Source: CAYMEV01 sp964389675 [NCBI: uncultured Candidatus Sumerlaeota bacterium]
Lineage (GTDB): Bacteria; CAYMEV01
Assembly: GCA_964389675.1 (NCBI GenBank)
Contig: CAYMEV010000001.1
Coordinates: 211,765 to 275,764 of the forward strand
DNA length: 64,000 bases
Direction of reading: 5' to 3'
A program made the translations under genes and the position numbers. The notes below the pieces were generated by a model. The model did no database searches, had not been told where the DNA came from, and saw only the letters and a program-made list of their open reading frames with translations. Shown here one piece after another: positions 36,216-45,126 of this stretch. Positions within the stretch are counted from its first letter, which is position 1. Each line of letters opens with the position of its first letter.

Positions 36216-36568
36216 TTCATACCGGCATGGCTTTCACCAATCTCACTAAGCCTGCTTAAAGAACCGTTACTGAACTCTTTGATATTTTCAGAGACCGTTT
36301 TCATCACACCCTTATAGACCGCAACCTTTGAGGAGTTCAGCACCTGCGAAGCATTGGGGCCAAGATTCCCTGTTATCAGGGCTTCTATACCCTTATTTAT
36401 CACAAGCTGGCCGGCAGCCACTCCTGCACCGCCGCCCCCCGGGCTGTTTTCCAGAAACTCAGCATCTCCTGATTCTGTATCCGCTATACAGAAAAAAGCA
36501 CATCTTCCAAAGCGTGGGTCCAGCATGCTTTCCAGTGTATTTCCCTGAGATGTTATGCATATTTTCAT
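36197..36568 (-). CDS. NifX-like cluster-binding protein, operon leader
   Basis: A 123-residue NifX/NifB-like protein: MKICITSQGNTLESMLDPRF-type start, FGRCAFFCIAD, then GGGGAGVAAGQLVINKGIEA and LITGNLGPNAS. It is the first gene of the operon, with a strong ribosome site (AGGAGG seven bases before the ATG) and a good promoter. The second NifX-like copy lies four genes on. Confidence 0.9.
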   Translation of the reverse strand: MKICITSQGNTLESMLDPRFGRCAFFCIADTESGDAEFLENSPGGGGAGVAAGQLVINKGIEALITGNLGPNASQVLNSSKVAVYKGVMKTVSENIKEFSNGSLSRLSEIGESHAGMKWGKNL

Positions 36569-36598
36569 ATTTATGCCTCCTTTTCTTTTCTTAAATCT

Positions 36599-36627
36599 AT
36601 AATAATATAGTTATGGGCATATGTCAA
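36599..36627 (-). promoter_or_regulatory. Promoter of the NifX/MinD operon
   Basis: On the minus strand TTGACA (36622-36627) and TATTAT (36599-36604) are 17 bases apart, close to a sigma-70 consensus. The leader is about 25 bases and carries AGGAGG before the ATG at 36568. Confidence 0.7.
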
Positions 36628-36719
36628 TAATAAAATGGGTAATTTTTAATGGTATTTTGTTTTTATATTTGGAACTATCGAGTATAAAGCTGTTTATTCA
36701 AAGATCATATTTCAGACAT

Positions 36720-36765
36720 TAGCTCATAATAATGAGCGTTAAGCCCAGGCTTATCCGGCTTATTA
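36720..36765 (-). terminator. Two small dyads downstream of the ARH gene
   Basis: TAAGCC/GGCTTA and GCTCAT/ATGAGC (36722-36737) pair within 50 bases downstream of the stop codon on the minus strand. No clean T run follows, so they are only a possible terminator. Confidence 0.35.
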
Positions 36766-36783
36766 TTATAAGACTGACCAGAA

Positions 36784-37605
36784 TTACTGATTCTTTATGA
36801 AATTGTCAAAATCCCTGATAATAGCTGTAAATTCATCAGGGAGCATGCGGTATACCTGATCGGCGATATATTTCGGTATCTTTCGGTAAAATGCGCATGC
36901 AATGCCTCCGGTGATACAGGCTATTGTATCACTGTCGCCCCCGATAGAAACTGCAAGCCTCACTGCATTCTCATAATCCGTGCTTTCAAGGAAAGCCCTT
37001 ATTGCCTGAGGCACTGACCCCTGGCAGGTCTCGTCAAAACTGTACAGGCCCCTTATCTCATCAAGGCTGAAATTCAGGTCATAATCAAAGTTATCGTTGA
37101 TATAGCTGTATATCTCATCCTTGCTCTCTGCTTTCCTCGCCAGAAAAATGCATGCAGCAACTGCCTGCGCACCCTTTATCCCCTCTGGATGATTATGGGT
37201 TACTTCTGCAGATGCTTTTGCATGCCTTAACACTTCGCTGAGCGTATTAAAAGCAAACCCTACCGGGCTTACCCTCATTGCTGAACCGTTGCCGCAGCTG
37301 TAGTAAGGCTCAGGGTCTTTTGTTTTAAGCCATCTTGAAAAAAGGCGGCCATAACCCCTGCCGGGGTACCTGTTGCCATAATCATGGATCGCAGGCCCAA
37401 TACCCCTATTATTCATCAAAGCATCTGCAACAGCTATGGTAAGCACGGTATCATCAGTGAATCTGCACCCCCGGGGAAAAAGCTCAAAGCCAGTATCAGC
37501 AGTATTGCCAGACTCATAGGCTGAGCCTATTATATCGCCTGCAATCGCACCAGTTATACTGCAGGGAGATAAAAATGAGCTTTCAGGATTATCATTGCTG
37601 TTCAA
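36784..37605 (-). CDS. ADP-ribosylglycohydrolase family protein
   Basis: A 273-residue ARH/DraG-family enzyme. The metal-site motifs are present: GAIAGDIIGSAYE, RFTDDTVLTIAVADAL (the TDD pair) and SIGGDSDTIACITGGIA (the GGDSDT block). DraG-type enzymes remove ADP-ribose from arginine; other members cleave ADP-ribosyl-serine or small molecules. No ADP-ribosyltransferase gene such as draT is nearby, so the target is unknown. It is followed by two hairpins in the gap to 36569 and is five bases from the dehydrogenase gene upstream. Confidence 0.92.
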   Translation of the reverse strand: MNSNDNPESSFLSPCSITGAIAGDIIGSAYESGNTADTGFELFPRGCRFTDDTVLTIAVADALMNNRGIGPAIHDYGNRYPGRGYGRLFSRWLKTKDPEPYYSCGNGSAMRVSPVGFAFNTLSEVLRHAKASAEVTHNHPEGIKGAQAVAACIFLARKAESKDEIYSYINDNFDYDLNFSLDEIRGLYSFDETCQGSVPQAIRAFLESTDYENAVRLAVSIGGDSDTIACITGGIACAFYRKIPKYIADQVYRMLPDEFTAIIRDFDNFIKNQ

Positions 37606-37610
37606 ATTTA

Positions 37611-38924
37611 TCAGAGGCCCCAGTATATTATCCCCATGGATTCTGCCTCTTTCTTATCATAAATCCCCTTAATATCTATAAGTATGGAATTTTCCCCGTT
37701 AAGATGGCCCTTCAGCCTTCTGATGGTGAACTCCCTCAGAAAAATATCATGCTTGACGGCAGATATTATTGCATCATACCTTACATTATCTTTCAATTTA
37801 TTTAAAAGCCTGATGCCGTAGTGTTTTCCTGCTTCTTCAGCATCAGCGAGGGGATCGTAAATATCAACGCAGGCCCCGTATTCGATCAGCTCTTCATATA
37901 TATCTATCACCCTGGTATTTCTTATGTCTGGTATATTCTCCTTGAATGTGAATCCGAGTATTAGTATCTTCGACCTGTGAACGTTCTTATCCGCTTTAAT
38001 GATCTTCTTAACCGTATTTTCAGCTATGAACTTTCCCATGCTGTTGTTTATCTTCCTTCCTGAAAGGATAACCTGAGGATGATAACCGAGGCTTTCAGCC
38101 CTGAAAGTAAGATAGTAAGGATCAACTCCTATGCAGTGGCCCCCGACAAGGCCAGGCTCGAAGCGCAGGAAATTCCATTTGGTCCCCGCAGCCCTGAGGA
38201 CCTCACGGGTATCGATATCCATTTTATGGAATATGATTGAAAGCTCATTCATAAAGGCAATATTGAGGTCTCTCTGCGTGTTTTCTATAACTTTGGCGGC
38301 TTCAGCTGTCTTAATGCTGGATACCCTGTAAACACCTGCCTTTATTATGAGTGCATACAGCTGTTCTACAAGGTCTGCTGTAGCATCAGTATCCCCCGAA
38401 ACAACCTTTACGATCTTATCAATGGTATGCTCCCTGTCACCAGGATTAACCCTCTCAGGGGAATAACCTACGAAAAAATCCTTCTTCCAGGCAAGCCCGC
38501 TTTCCTCCTCCAGCACAGGCACGCATTCTTCTTCTGTCAGGCCCGGATATACGGTTGATTCATATATCACTACGGACCCCTTTCTGAGATTCCGCCCGGC
38601 TGTTCTTGTTGCATTTATAAGCGCTTTCGTATCCGGGATATTGAACCTGTCTATGGGAGTAGGGACAGCAATTATGACAATCCCTGCATTCCTTATTTCC
38701 CCGGGGTCATTTGTGAATCTGATATCTGTCTTTGCTAAAAGCTCATTATCAACCTCATGCGTGTTGTCTATCCCCATTTTCAGCTCGGCAATCCTTTCCT
38801 CATTTCTGTCAAAACCGATTACATCAAGCTTCTTTGAAAACTCAACAGCAAGAGGAAGGCCTACATAACCCAGGCCGATAACAGCAATCTTTTCACGTTT
38901 TTCCAAAAGATCAGATAATTTCAA
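37611..38924 (-). CDS. UDP-sugar 6-dehydrogenase, TviB/WbpO-like
   Basis: A 437-residue nucleotide-sugar dehydrogenase of the UDP-HexNAc group. It has the NAD-binding IAVIGLGYVGLPLAVEFSKK-type motif (14-33), the AAKVIENTQRDLNIAFMNEL linker helix and the catalytic cysteine in GGHCIGVDPYYL. The closest reading is UDP-GlcNAc/UDP-GalNAc 6-dehydrogenase (TviB, WbpO), making a uronic acid amide precursor for a surface polysaccharide. No partner epimerase lies next to it. The five-base gap suggests cotranscription with the ARH gene, probably by chance. Confidence 0.9.
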   Translation of the reverse strand: MKLSDLLEKREKIAVIGLGYVGLPLAVEFSKKLDVIGFDRNEERIAELKMGIDNTHEVDNELLAKTDIRFTNDPGEIRNAGIVIIAVPTPIDRFNIPDTKALINATRTAGRNLRKGSVVIYESTVYPGLTEEECVPVLEEESGLAWKKDFFVGYSPERVNPGDREHTIDKIVKVVSGDTDATADLVEQLYALIIKAGVYRVSSIKTAEAAKVIENTQRDLNIAFMNELSIIFHKMDIDTREVLRAAGTKWNFLRFEPGLVGGHCIGVDPYYLTFRAESLGYHPQVILSGRKINNSMGKFIAENTVKKIIKADKNVHRSKILILGFTFKENIPDIRNTRVIDIYEELIEYGACVDIYDPLADAEEAGKHYGIRLLNKLKDNVRYDAIISAVKHDIFLREFTIRRLKGHLNGENSILIDIKGIYDKKEAESMGIIYWGL

Positions 38925-39009
38925 GTGGCACCTCCTGCAACAGAATATTTAGTAATTACACTGTCTGGATATATTATCAATATAAAAAAATCATTGACTG
39001 AGGCTGCCT

Positions 39010-39942
39010 TTATTCGACAGCATTTATATCCGCTCCTTTCTGGATAAGCCTCCAGGCGATCTCATCATTTGAATTTGCGCATGCTATATGCAGGGCTGTC
39101 TTATTGTTTCTTGTCCGTGCATTTACATCTGCCCTGTTTTTTAACAGAATTTCAACAAGCTCCTCATTGTTCCTGGTTACCGCGTTTATCAGCGGAGTGG
39201 TCCCGTCTTCCTCAGCAGAATTGACATCAGCCCCTGCTTCGATCAGCATCTCTGATATATAGAGTTCTGAATTCATGCATGCAATATTCAGCGCTGTCCT
39301 GCCATTCCTTGCTTTGGCATTTACATCTGCGCCCTTTTCAATAAGAAACCCTGCGAGCCTTTCATTATTGCGTATACAAGCATAAAGAAGCGGAGTCAGC
39401 CCGTCGCTGTCGGCTGCATTCACATCTGCACCACCGGAGACCAGCATCCTTGATATAAGATACTCGGAGTTCATGCAGGATACATGCAGTGCTGTCCGCA
39501 GGCTCGCATCCCTGGCATTAATATCCGCATTCTTTTTTATCAGCAGGTCAGCAAGTTCATCATTATTGCGCATGACAGCATAATGAAGCGGAGTCAGCCC
39601 GTCGCTGTCAGCCGTATTTACATCTGCCCCGGCCGAAATAAGCATCTTGGATATGCCGTACCTTGAGTTCATGCAGGATATATGCAGTGCTGTCCGCAGG
39701 TTCTCCTCCCTTGCGTTGACATCTGCCCCCTTCTCGAGAAGAAAGCCTGAAAGCTCCTCATTGTTTCTCATTACTGCATACATTAAGGGTGTAAATCCCA
39801 TATTTTTCTGCAGGCCATCCCCGGAGCTGATCTCTGCCTGATCACTGCCTTCAGTGCTTCCTGTTTCATCTGAAGCCTGCAGGGCTGGTATAGAATAAAT
39901 TAATACAATAAGGATAAGACAGGTAAATAAAAGCCTTTTCAT
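39010..39942 (-). CDS. Exported ankyrin-repeat protein
   Basis: A 310-residue protein with a signal peptide (about 1-23, ending PALQA) and eight ankyrin repeats from residue 50 to the C-terminus. The repeats alternate between two kinds: DGLTPLHYAVMRNNDELADL-like and LRTALHVSCMNSEYLISRML-like, so the real unit is 66 residues, present four times. At the DNA level the second and third units are strongly alike (spacing 198 bases), a sign of recent duplication. It should lie in the periplasm or outside and bind a protein partner. Confidence 0.9.
   Translation of the reverse strand: MKRLLFTCLILIVLIYSIPALQASDETGSTEGSDQAEISSGDGLQKNMGFTPLMYAVMRNNEELSGFLLEKGADVNAREENLRTALHISCMNSRYGISKMLISAGADVNTADSDGLTPLHYAVMRNNDELADLLIKKNADINARDASLRTALHVSCMNSEYLISRMLVSGGADVNAADSDGLTPLLYACIRNNERLAGFLIEKGADVNAKARNGRTALNIACMNSELYISEMLIEAGADVNSAEEDGTTPLINAVTRNNEELVEILLKNRADVNARTRNNKTALHIACANSNDEIAWRLIQKGADINAVE
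39387..39782 (-). repeat. 198-base tandem repeat in the ankyrin gene
   Basis: Two successive 198-base units (39387-39584 and 39585-39782) carry near-identical stretches such as GAAGCGGAGTCAGCCCGTCG and TGCAGTGCTGTCCGCAGG. Each unit encodes two ankyrin repeats. Flanking units are more diverged. Confidence 0.75.
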
Positions 39943-39973
39943 TTCATTCTCCTTTTAATTTCTATTTCAGGTA

Positions 39974-41272
39974 TCATGATTTCCTTTTCAGTATTGCCAT
40001 GCATTCCACATGGAATGTGCATGGAAACATATCATACAATACCATGCTGTCAATTTCATAGGCTGACGAAAGCTCCTGCAGGTCCCTTGCCAGCGTGGAA
40101 GGGTTGCATGATATATAAATTATTTTCTTTGCAGACCTTCTGCTGATTCTTCTTATAACCCTGGGTGATATGCCTGCCCTTGGGGGATCTATGAGGATTA
40201 TATCGGGCATTTCATCTGATTCTCTCAGAAAATGCCTTACATCAGCCCTGTAATAATCATAATTCCTTATGCCATTTATCCTGCAGTTATAGTTAAATTC
40301 CCTCTCAGACAGTTCACTTATCTCAACGCCTGTTACATGTTCTGCATAGTCTGACAGGATAATGCCCCAGAATCCGCTGCCTGAGAACAGATCAAACATC
40401 AGACGCGGTCTTTCATCCCTGCTTACATTGATCAGCCTCTCTATTATCTTTTCGGTAATATAAGGGTTTACCTGGAAAAATGACTCTGGTGACATTGCAA
40501 ACCTGCATTTCCCGTAGTGGTCTTCAATAATCAGCGACCCTGAACTGAATATCAGGTCTGTAACAGTATTTTTCTTTTCAGAAATTATGCTGTTATATGC
40601 CTTTATCCCTTTAAGCCCTTTGCAACTGAAGCCCTTTAATGCATCAAGGAAGCTGCAGGGTTCCTTCAGGTTCTCAAACCACAAGACAAGAAGGATATCC
40701 CCTTCCCTGTTAGACCTCATCGTAAAATGGGTAAGCTCATCCGGGACCATTGAGCTGTTCTTATTTAAGAACATCCTTATTCTGCTGTAGAATTCCTGTA
40801 TGCTTTGATTTGCAAGGAGGCATTTCTCAATATCAATTACCCTTCTCCAGTCATCCCTTCTATGAAAACCAATATTTAAGGAGCCCTCTTTATCCTTTTT
40901 TATGCTTGCTTCAATCTTGTTCCTGTAATGATAACGGTCATCTGAGGGTATGAAATCAGATACACTGCATTTTATACCGGACAGCCTTTCCATGGTCTCC
41001 TCGAAAACCTCCCTTTTTATATCAAGCTCATGACTGTAGGGGACAATCTGGTAAGAGCAACCTGCGCAATTCTCAAAATGAGGGCATAAGGGTTCGATCC
41101 GTTCAGGCGACGGGCTTATAATGCTGTCTATCCTGCCGAACAGGACCCTTTTTCGCTTTTTGTATATAAAGGGGTTTATTTCATCTCCTGCAACAGCTTT
41201 TTCTATAAAAAAGGTCCTGCTGTTCTCAAATCCCAGTCCATAACCACCGAATACAGGCTTGATTATCTTCAT
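39974..41272 (-). CDS. 23S rRNA (uracil-5)-methyltransferase, RlmD/RumA family
   Basis: A 432-residue TrmA/RumA-family methyltransferase. CPHFENCAGCSYQ plus a further Cys form the 4Fe-4S site. The SAM-binding part has MFDLFSGSGFWGIIL; the catalytic end has DPPRAGISPRVI and the nucleophile in YISCNPSTLARDL. The TRAM domain of full-length RlmD is shortened to about 45 residues. Which RNA uridine it modifies is uncertain (U1939 or U747 of 23S rRNA are the usual targets). Confidence 0.9.
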   Translation of the reverse strand: MKIIKPVFGGYGLGFENSRTFFIEKAVAGDEINPFIYKKRKRVLFGRIDSIISPSPERIEPLCPHFENCAGCSYQIVPYSHELDIKREVFEETMERLSGIKCSVSDFIPSDDRYHYRNKIEASIKKDKEGSLNIGFHRRDDWRRVIDIEKCLLANQSIQEFYSRIRMFLNKNSSMVPDELTHFTMRSNREGDILLVLWFENLKEPCSFLDALKGFSCKGLKGIKAYNSIISEKKNTVTDLIFSSGSLIIEDHYGKCRFAMSPESFFQVNPYITEKIIERLINVSRDERPRLMFDLFSGSGFWGIILSDYAEHVTGVEISELSEREFNYNCRINGIRNYDYYRADVRHFLRESDEMPDIILIDPPRAGISPRVIRRISRRSAKKIIYISCNPSTLARDLQELSSAYEIDSMVLYDMFPCTFHVECMAILKRKS

Positions 41273-41299
41273 CTGATCACCGCTGATATAATCTTAGTG

Positions 41300-42670
41300 C
41301 TAAGTTCCTGATACAGTTATGTCCTTTACCAGGAAATGCGGGACAGAGACACTGCCCCTGAAAACAAGGTCATTCCCTATCATGGTGATATTATTCAGTA
41401 TATTATCAAAATTCTCCGCAATAGTGATCCTGCCTACAGGCCTGTCCATCTTTCCGTCCTTGAGCAGAAGCCCTGATACACCTATGCTGACGCTTCCCGA
41501 TACAGGATCGATCCCGAATCCGAGAATCTCAAAAATGTAGAGTCCATAATCAACAGATTTTATTATATCCGGTATGGGATAGCTGTTTTTATCCTCAAGG
41601 TAGCAGTTGGATGAACTTATATAAGGCCTCTGGTTGTATGAATCCCTGAATGCATTGCCTGAGGGCTCAACCTCAAGCTTCTCAGCGCTGTTCAGGTCAG
41701 TAAGGAAGCATTTTAAGATACCGTTCTGAATAATATACTTCTTTTTCGTCTTAGTACCCTCTCCGTCCACTGGAAGCGAAGATACACCCTTTACCATGAC
41801 TGCATCATCAATCAGGTTGATGTTCTCACTGGCTATCTTTTTGCCGAGGCTGTCCGCATAGTATGAGGAGCCTTTGATCACTGCATCACCGCTGAATGCT
41901 CCAATTATCCCGGAAAAAAGGTCAATTCCAGCATCAGGGTGGAACAGGACAGGCACTTTGCAGGTCTTTATGGGTTCTCCTCCAAGAAGCCTGACGGCTT
42001 TATTTGCTATAAACCTCCCGAATCCCCTGTACCTTGGCAGTTCATTCCTGTATATGGATACCCAGCCAGCATAGCTTGATTTTGTCTCTGGGCCTTTTTT
42101 TGCAATGACACCAAGGCCTACGCTGTAGATGCTTTTCCTGTAGGTTTGAAAATAGCCTTCTGAGGAGCATAAGCTGAAACTTCCCCCGAAAAGGCCCATT
42201 GAGGCCCCCCTTGATGAGTCGATCTCTCTTCTTGCTTTCAGGCAGTCTCTTTCCAGCCCTTTGAGGTATTTAATTTCCTCTTCCGGATCGAAACTGTCAA
42301 TATACCCATCCCAGATATCAAGGCTTTTAATATATGATCCATCCACCTTGTCAAACCTGCAGTTCTTTGAAAATTCTGATTCTCCGATATATTTTACCAG
42401 CTCCAGGGCATTCTGAAAAAGGTCATCAAGCCCTGACTCATTAACATTTGCCGAGACTGCAAATATCATCTTATTATCTTTATAGACCCTCATTCCCATC
42501 CCGTGTTCAAGATTATCCTTAAGCGAGCTTAGCTTTCCGTCCTTTACATTTATGCCCACATACCTGGAATGTGTTATAAACAGGTCACCGCCGTCAAATT
42601 CCGCTTTTTTACATGTCTGGCTGAACAGCCTGCCAATATGGCTGTGCAGTTCTATCAAGTTTTTTTCCAT
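41300..42670 (-). CDS. TldE/PmbA-family protein, pair 1
   Basis: A 456-residue TldE/PmbA-like partner without the zinc motif: at that position it reads LFHPDAGIDLFSGIIG. No signal peptide is seen. TldE pairs with TldD to form a heterodimeric metalloprotease that trims unfolded peptides such as microcin B17 precursors. Its gene lies 12 bases after that of TldD. If the pair is exported, this subunit must ride with its Tat-targeted partner. Confidence 0.9.
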   Translation of the reverse strand: MEKNLIELHSHIGRLFSQTCKKAEFDGGDLFITHSRYVGINVKDGKLSSLKDNLEHGMGMRVYKDNKMIFAVSANVNESGLDDLFQNALELVKYIGESEFSKNCRFDKVDGSYIKSLDIWDGYIDSFDPEEEIKYLKGLERDCLKARREIDSSRGASMGLFGGSFSLCSSEGYFQTYRKSIYSVGLGVIAKKGPETKSSYAGWVSIYRNELPRYRGFGRFIANKAVRLLGGEPIKTCKVPVLFHPDAGIDLFSGIIGAFSGDAVIKGSSYYADSLGKKIASENINLIDDAVMVKGVSSLPVDGEGTKTKKKYIIQNGILKCFLTDLNSAEKLEVEPSGNAFRDSYNQRPYISSSNCYLEDKNSYPIPDIIKSVDYGLYIFEILGFGIDPVSGSVSIGVSGLLLKDGKMDRPVGRITIAENFDNILNNITMIGNDLVFRGSVSVPHFLVKDITVSGT

Positions 42671-42682
42671 TTACTGCCTCCT

Positions 42683-44200
42683 TTATCCGCTGATACCGCC
42701 AACTGTCATTTCTGATACCCTGATCGTAGGCTGTCCTACATTTACAGGCACATACTGTCCTCCCTTACCGCATATTCCCGGTGCAAAATCCAGGTCTGAA
42801 GCAACAGCATCAACCTTTTTAAGACTGTCAGGGCCCCTTCCTATAAGAGTGGCACCCCTGACAGGGCTCGTGACCTTTCCGTTTTCGATCAGATAGCCCT
42901 CTCTTACCGTAAATGTATAGTTGCCTGTTACAATATCCACTGAACCGCCGCCAAACTTTACGGCATAAAGGGCATATTTTGTATCTTCAATTATCTGCTC
43001 CGGGGATGTCTTCCCCGGCATGAGAAATGTATTAGTCATTCTTACCTGCGGAGAATGCCTGAAGGACTGCCTTCTTGAATTGCCTGAATTCTCCATTTTC
43101 AGTTTTTCCGAGGTATCTATATCTGTCATATATTTTATCAGCTCACCCCCGGCAATAAGGATATTCTCTTTCGAAGGCGAACCCTCATCATCATAGTTGT
43201 ACGAGCCCCTGAACCTTTTCAGGCTTCCGCTGTCAGCAAGGAAGGCATGCTCAGATGCTACCTTTTTCCCGACCATTCCGCCGTAAAAGGAGGAACCCCC
43301 TACAACGCCGTCAGCTTCCAGTCCATGCCCTACAGCCTCATGAATAATTACACCTCCCCAGCCATTTGCAATAACAACAGGGATACTTCCCGCAGGTGCA
43401 TCCAGAGCATCGACCATTGTTACTGCCTCGAGGGCAGCATCTCTGCCTGCCTTTAATGGAAATTGGTCATCGAACATCTCATATCCTGCTGCATAACTTA
43501 CCCGCCTTCTGCCCATATGCCTTCTTCCTTCCTTAACACCGAGGCAATAAACGATAAAAAATACAATAGGCTGGTAATCGACCGCAAAAACACCTTTGGA
43601 GTTGGCAACGGCTATTCTTCTCAATGACTCAATATAATCGATCTTAATATACTGTATAATATCGGAAACCTTCTTTGCCTCTTCATATGCCTTGTTCATC
43701 TGCACAATCCTTTTCTCGAGGCTCAGGTCTGCAAGATCTGTTTTTACAGGCAGTATCCCTCTGTCAGGCATTATTTTAAGCTCAACAGGCTTTATCCCGG
43801 TTTTTTTCAGGTCGGCTATCCTGCATGCCCTGTCAACAGTCCTTAAAACATCATCCCTTTTCAGTGACTGAGTATATGCATAGCCTGTTGCTTCATCCTT
43901 TCTTGTCCTTATTCCTATTCCTGAATCCACGCCATAATCAATATCGCTGACTGTACCGTTCTCCATTGTAATGCTTCTTTCCACGACATTTTCATAAAAG
44001 AAGTCACAATAATCCATTCTCTTTTCAAGAGCTTTCTTTATGGCTTCCTTTGATATATCAATATATTCAGGCTGATCAGCGTTCTCAAAGGCAAAAAGCC
44101 TCCCGACACTGCTTATTGCCGGCAGGGTCAGGGTCACACCGACCACTTTGCCGGCTGATTTAATGAATGCCCTCCTGTTCATCTTATGGAAAAGATCCAT
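42683..44200 (-). CDS. tldD: TldD-family metalloprotease with Tat signal, pair 1
   Basis: A 505-residue TldD homologue with the zinc motif HEAVGHGLEAD (HExxxH, about residue 255). It begins with a twin-arginine signal (NRRAFIKSAGKVVGV, then the hydrophobic LTLPAISSVG), unlike the cytosolic Escherichia coli protein. The first ATG (44200) is right, with GGGGAG just upstream. It forms a pair with the TldE gene after it and is 55 bases from the PyrK-like gene, in the same direction. Confidence 0.93.
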   Translation of the reverse strand: MDLFHKMNRRAFIKSAGKVVGVTLTLPAISSVGRLFAFENADQPEYIDISKEAIKKALEKRMDYCDFFYENVVERSITMENGTVSDIDYGVDSGIGIRTRKDEATGYAYTQSLKRDDVLRTVDRACRIADLKKTGIKPVELKIMPDRGILPVKTDLADLSLEKRIVQMNKAYEEAKKVSDIIQYIKIDYIESLRRIAVANSKGVFAVDYQPIVFFIVYCLGVKEGRRHMGRRRVSYAAGYEMFDDQFPLKAGRDAALEAVTMVDALDAPAGSIPVVIANGWGGVIIHEAVGHGLEADGVVGGSSFYGGMVGKKVASEHAFLADSGSLKRFRGSYNYDDEGSPSKENILIAGGELIKYMTDIDTSEKLKMENSGNSRRQSFRHSPQVRMTNTFLMPGKTSPEQIIEDTKYALYAVKFGGGSVDIVTGNYTFTVREGYLIENGKVTSPVRGATLIGRGPDSLKKVDAVASDLDFAPGICGKGGQYVPVNVGQPTIRVSEMTVGGISG

Positions 44201-44255
44201 CTTTTCTCCCCTTCCTAAGGTATTTTAAGAGTCCCGATCCTTGATAATATAAAAA

Positions 44256-45026
44256 TTATATGCTTTCCTTCTGGCCTGCTTTGTTATAGCGTATCCTGCC
44301 GAACTCAGACAGGCCTTTCAGTACACTGCCCTCAAATACAGGCCCGTCGACACAGGTGATCCTGTCGTTTATTGCACACTGCCCGCATATTCCGGTTCCG
44401 CATTTCATATATCTCTCCAGGGAGGCAAAGAGCTTTATATCATTGCCTTCACAAATTTCAAGAAGCCGGCAGAGCATCTTCTCCGGCCCGCAGGCATAAG
44501 CAGTTTTTACACTGTTTTTCTGTATATACTCCATGAAAATATCGGTAATAAATCCCCTCCTCCCGAATGAGCCGTCATCAGTGGCATAAATACAGTTGCT
44601 GAACCGTTCAGTAAAAATTATATCATCTCTGCTCTTTGAACCGTAGAGAAGCCTGATGCCGGGATTATTCAAAGCAAGAAGGCTGACGCTTGCTATTCCC
44701 ACACCCCCTGCAACGATCACGCTCTTTTTTTCTGATACAAACTCAAATCCCCTGCCAAAAGGGCCCCTGATGCCAATGCTCTCTCCTGCGGTAAGCCCGG
44801 ATATTTTTTGAGTAAAATCCCCTATTATCCTTACGGTAATTTCAATGCTTTCCTGATTAATGTCTGAAACAGCAAAAGGCTTCTCATTAACAGAGGGTAT
44901 CCAAAGCATGATAAACTGCCCCTCATGATAGTAGAAATCTCCCGGTTTATCAAGGATGAGTGAGACTGTGTCCTTTGTGCGCTGTATCCTGCTTCGGATT
45001 CTAACATAATGATAATTATGGATCAT
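44256..45026 (-). CDS. PyrK-like FAD/2Fe-2S reductase subunit
   Basis: A 256-residue ferredoxin-reductase-fold protein: FAD domain (YHEGQFIMLWIP, KPFAVSD), NAD domain (VIVAGGVGIASVSLLAL), and a C-terminal 2Fe-2S cluster CGTGICGQCAI followed by C in TCVDGPVF. It matches the dihydroorotate dehydrogenase electron-transfer subunit PyrK, but no pyrD is beside it. It may serve another dehydrogenase, or a sulfide or sulfite enzyme. Confidence 0.82.
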   Translation of the reverse strand: MIHNYHYVRIRSRIQRTKDTVSLILDKPGDFYYHEGQFIMLWIPSVNEKPFAVSDINQESIEITVRIIGDFTQKISGLTAGESIGIRGPFGRGFEFVSEKKSVIVAGGVGIASVSLLALNNPGIRLLYGSKSRDDIIFTERFSNCIYATDDGSFGRRGFITDIFMEYIQKNSVKTAYACGPEKMLCRLLEICEGNDIKLFASLERYMKCGTGICGQCAINDRITCVDGPVFEGSVLKGLSEFGRIRYNKAGQKESI

Positions 45027-45126
45027 AAAGGCATCTCCAAATCATTTGCAGGCTAATTAAAATTAAAGCATACAATAATAGCCTATGCTTAATGAAAAAA
45101 TATTCAAGAATAATTTAGCAATATTT

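Noticed and set aside
33517-36568. Nitrogenase cofactor gene cluster
   Set aside because: Only NifX-like and MinD-like genes are present; no nifHDK, nifB, nifE or nifN is in the window, and these operons are common in non-fixing anaerobes.
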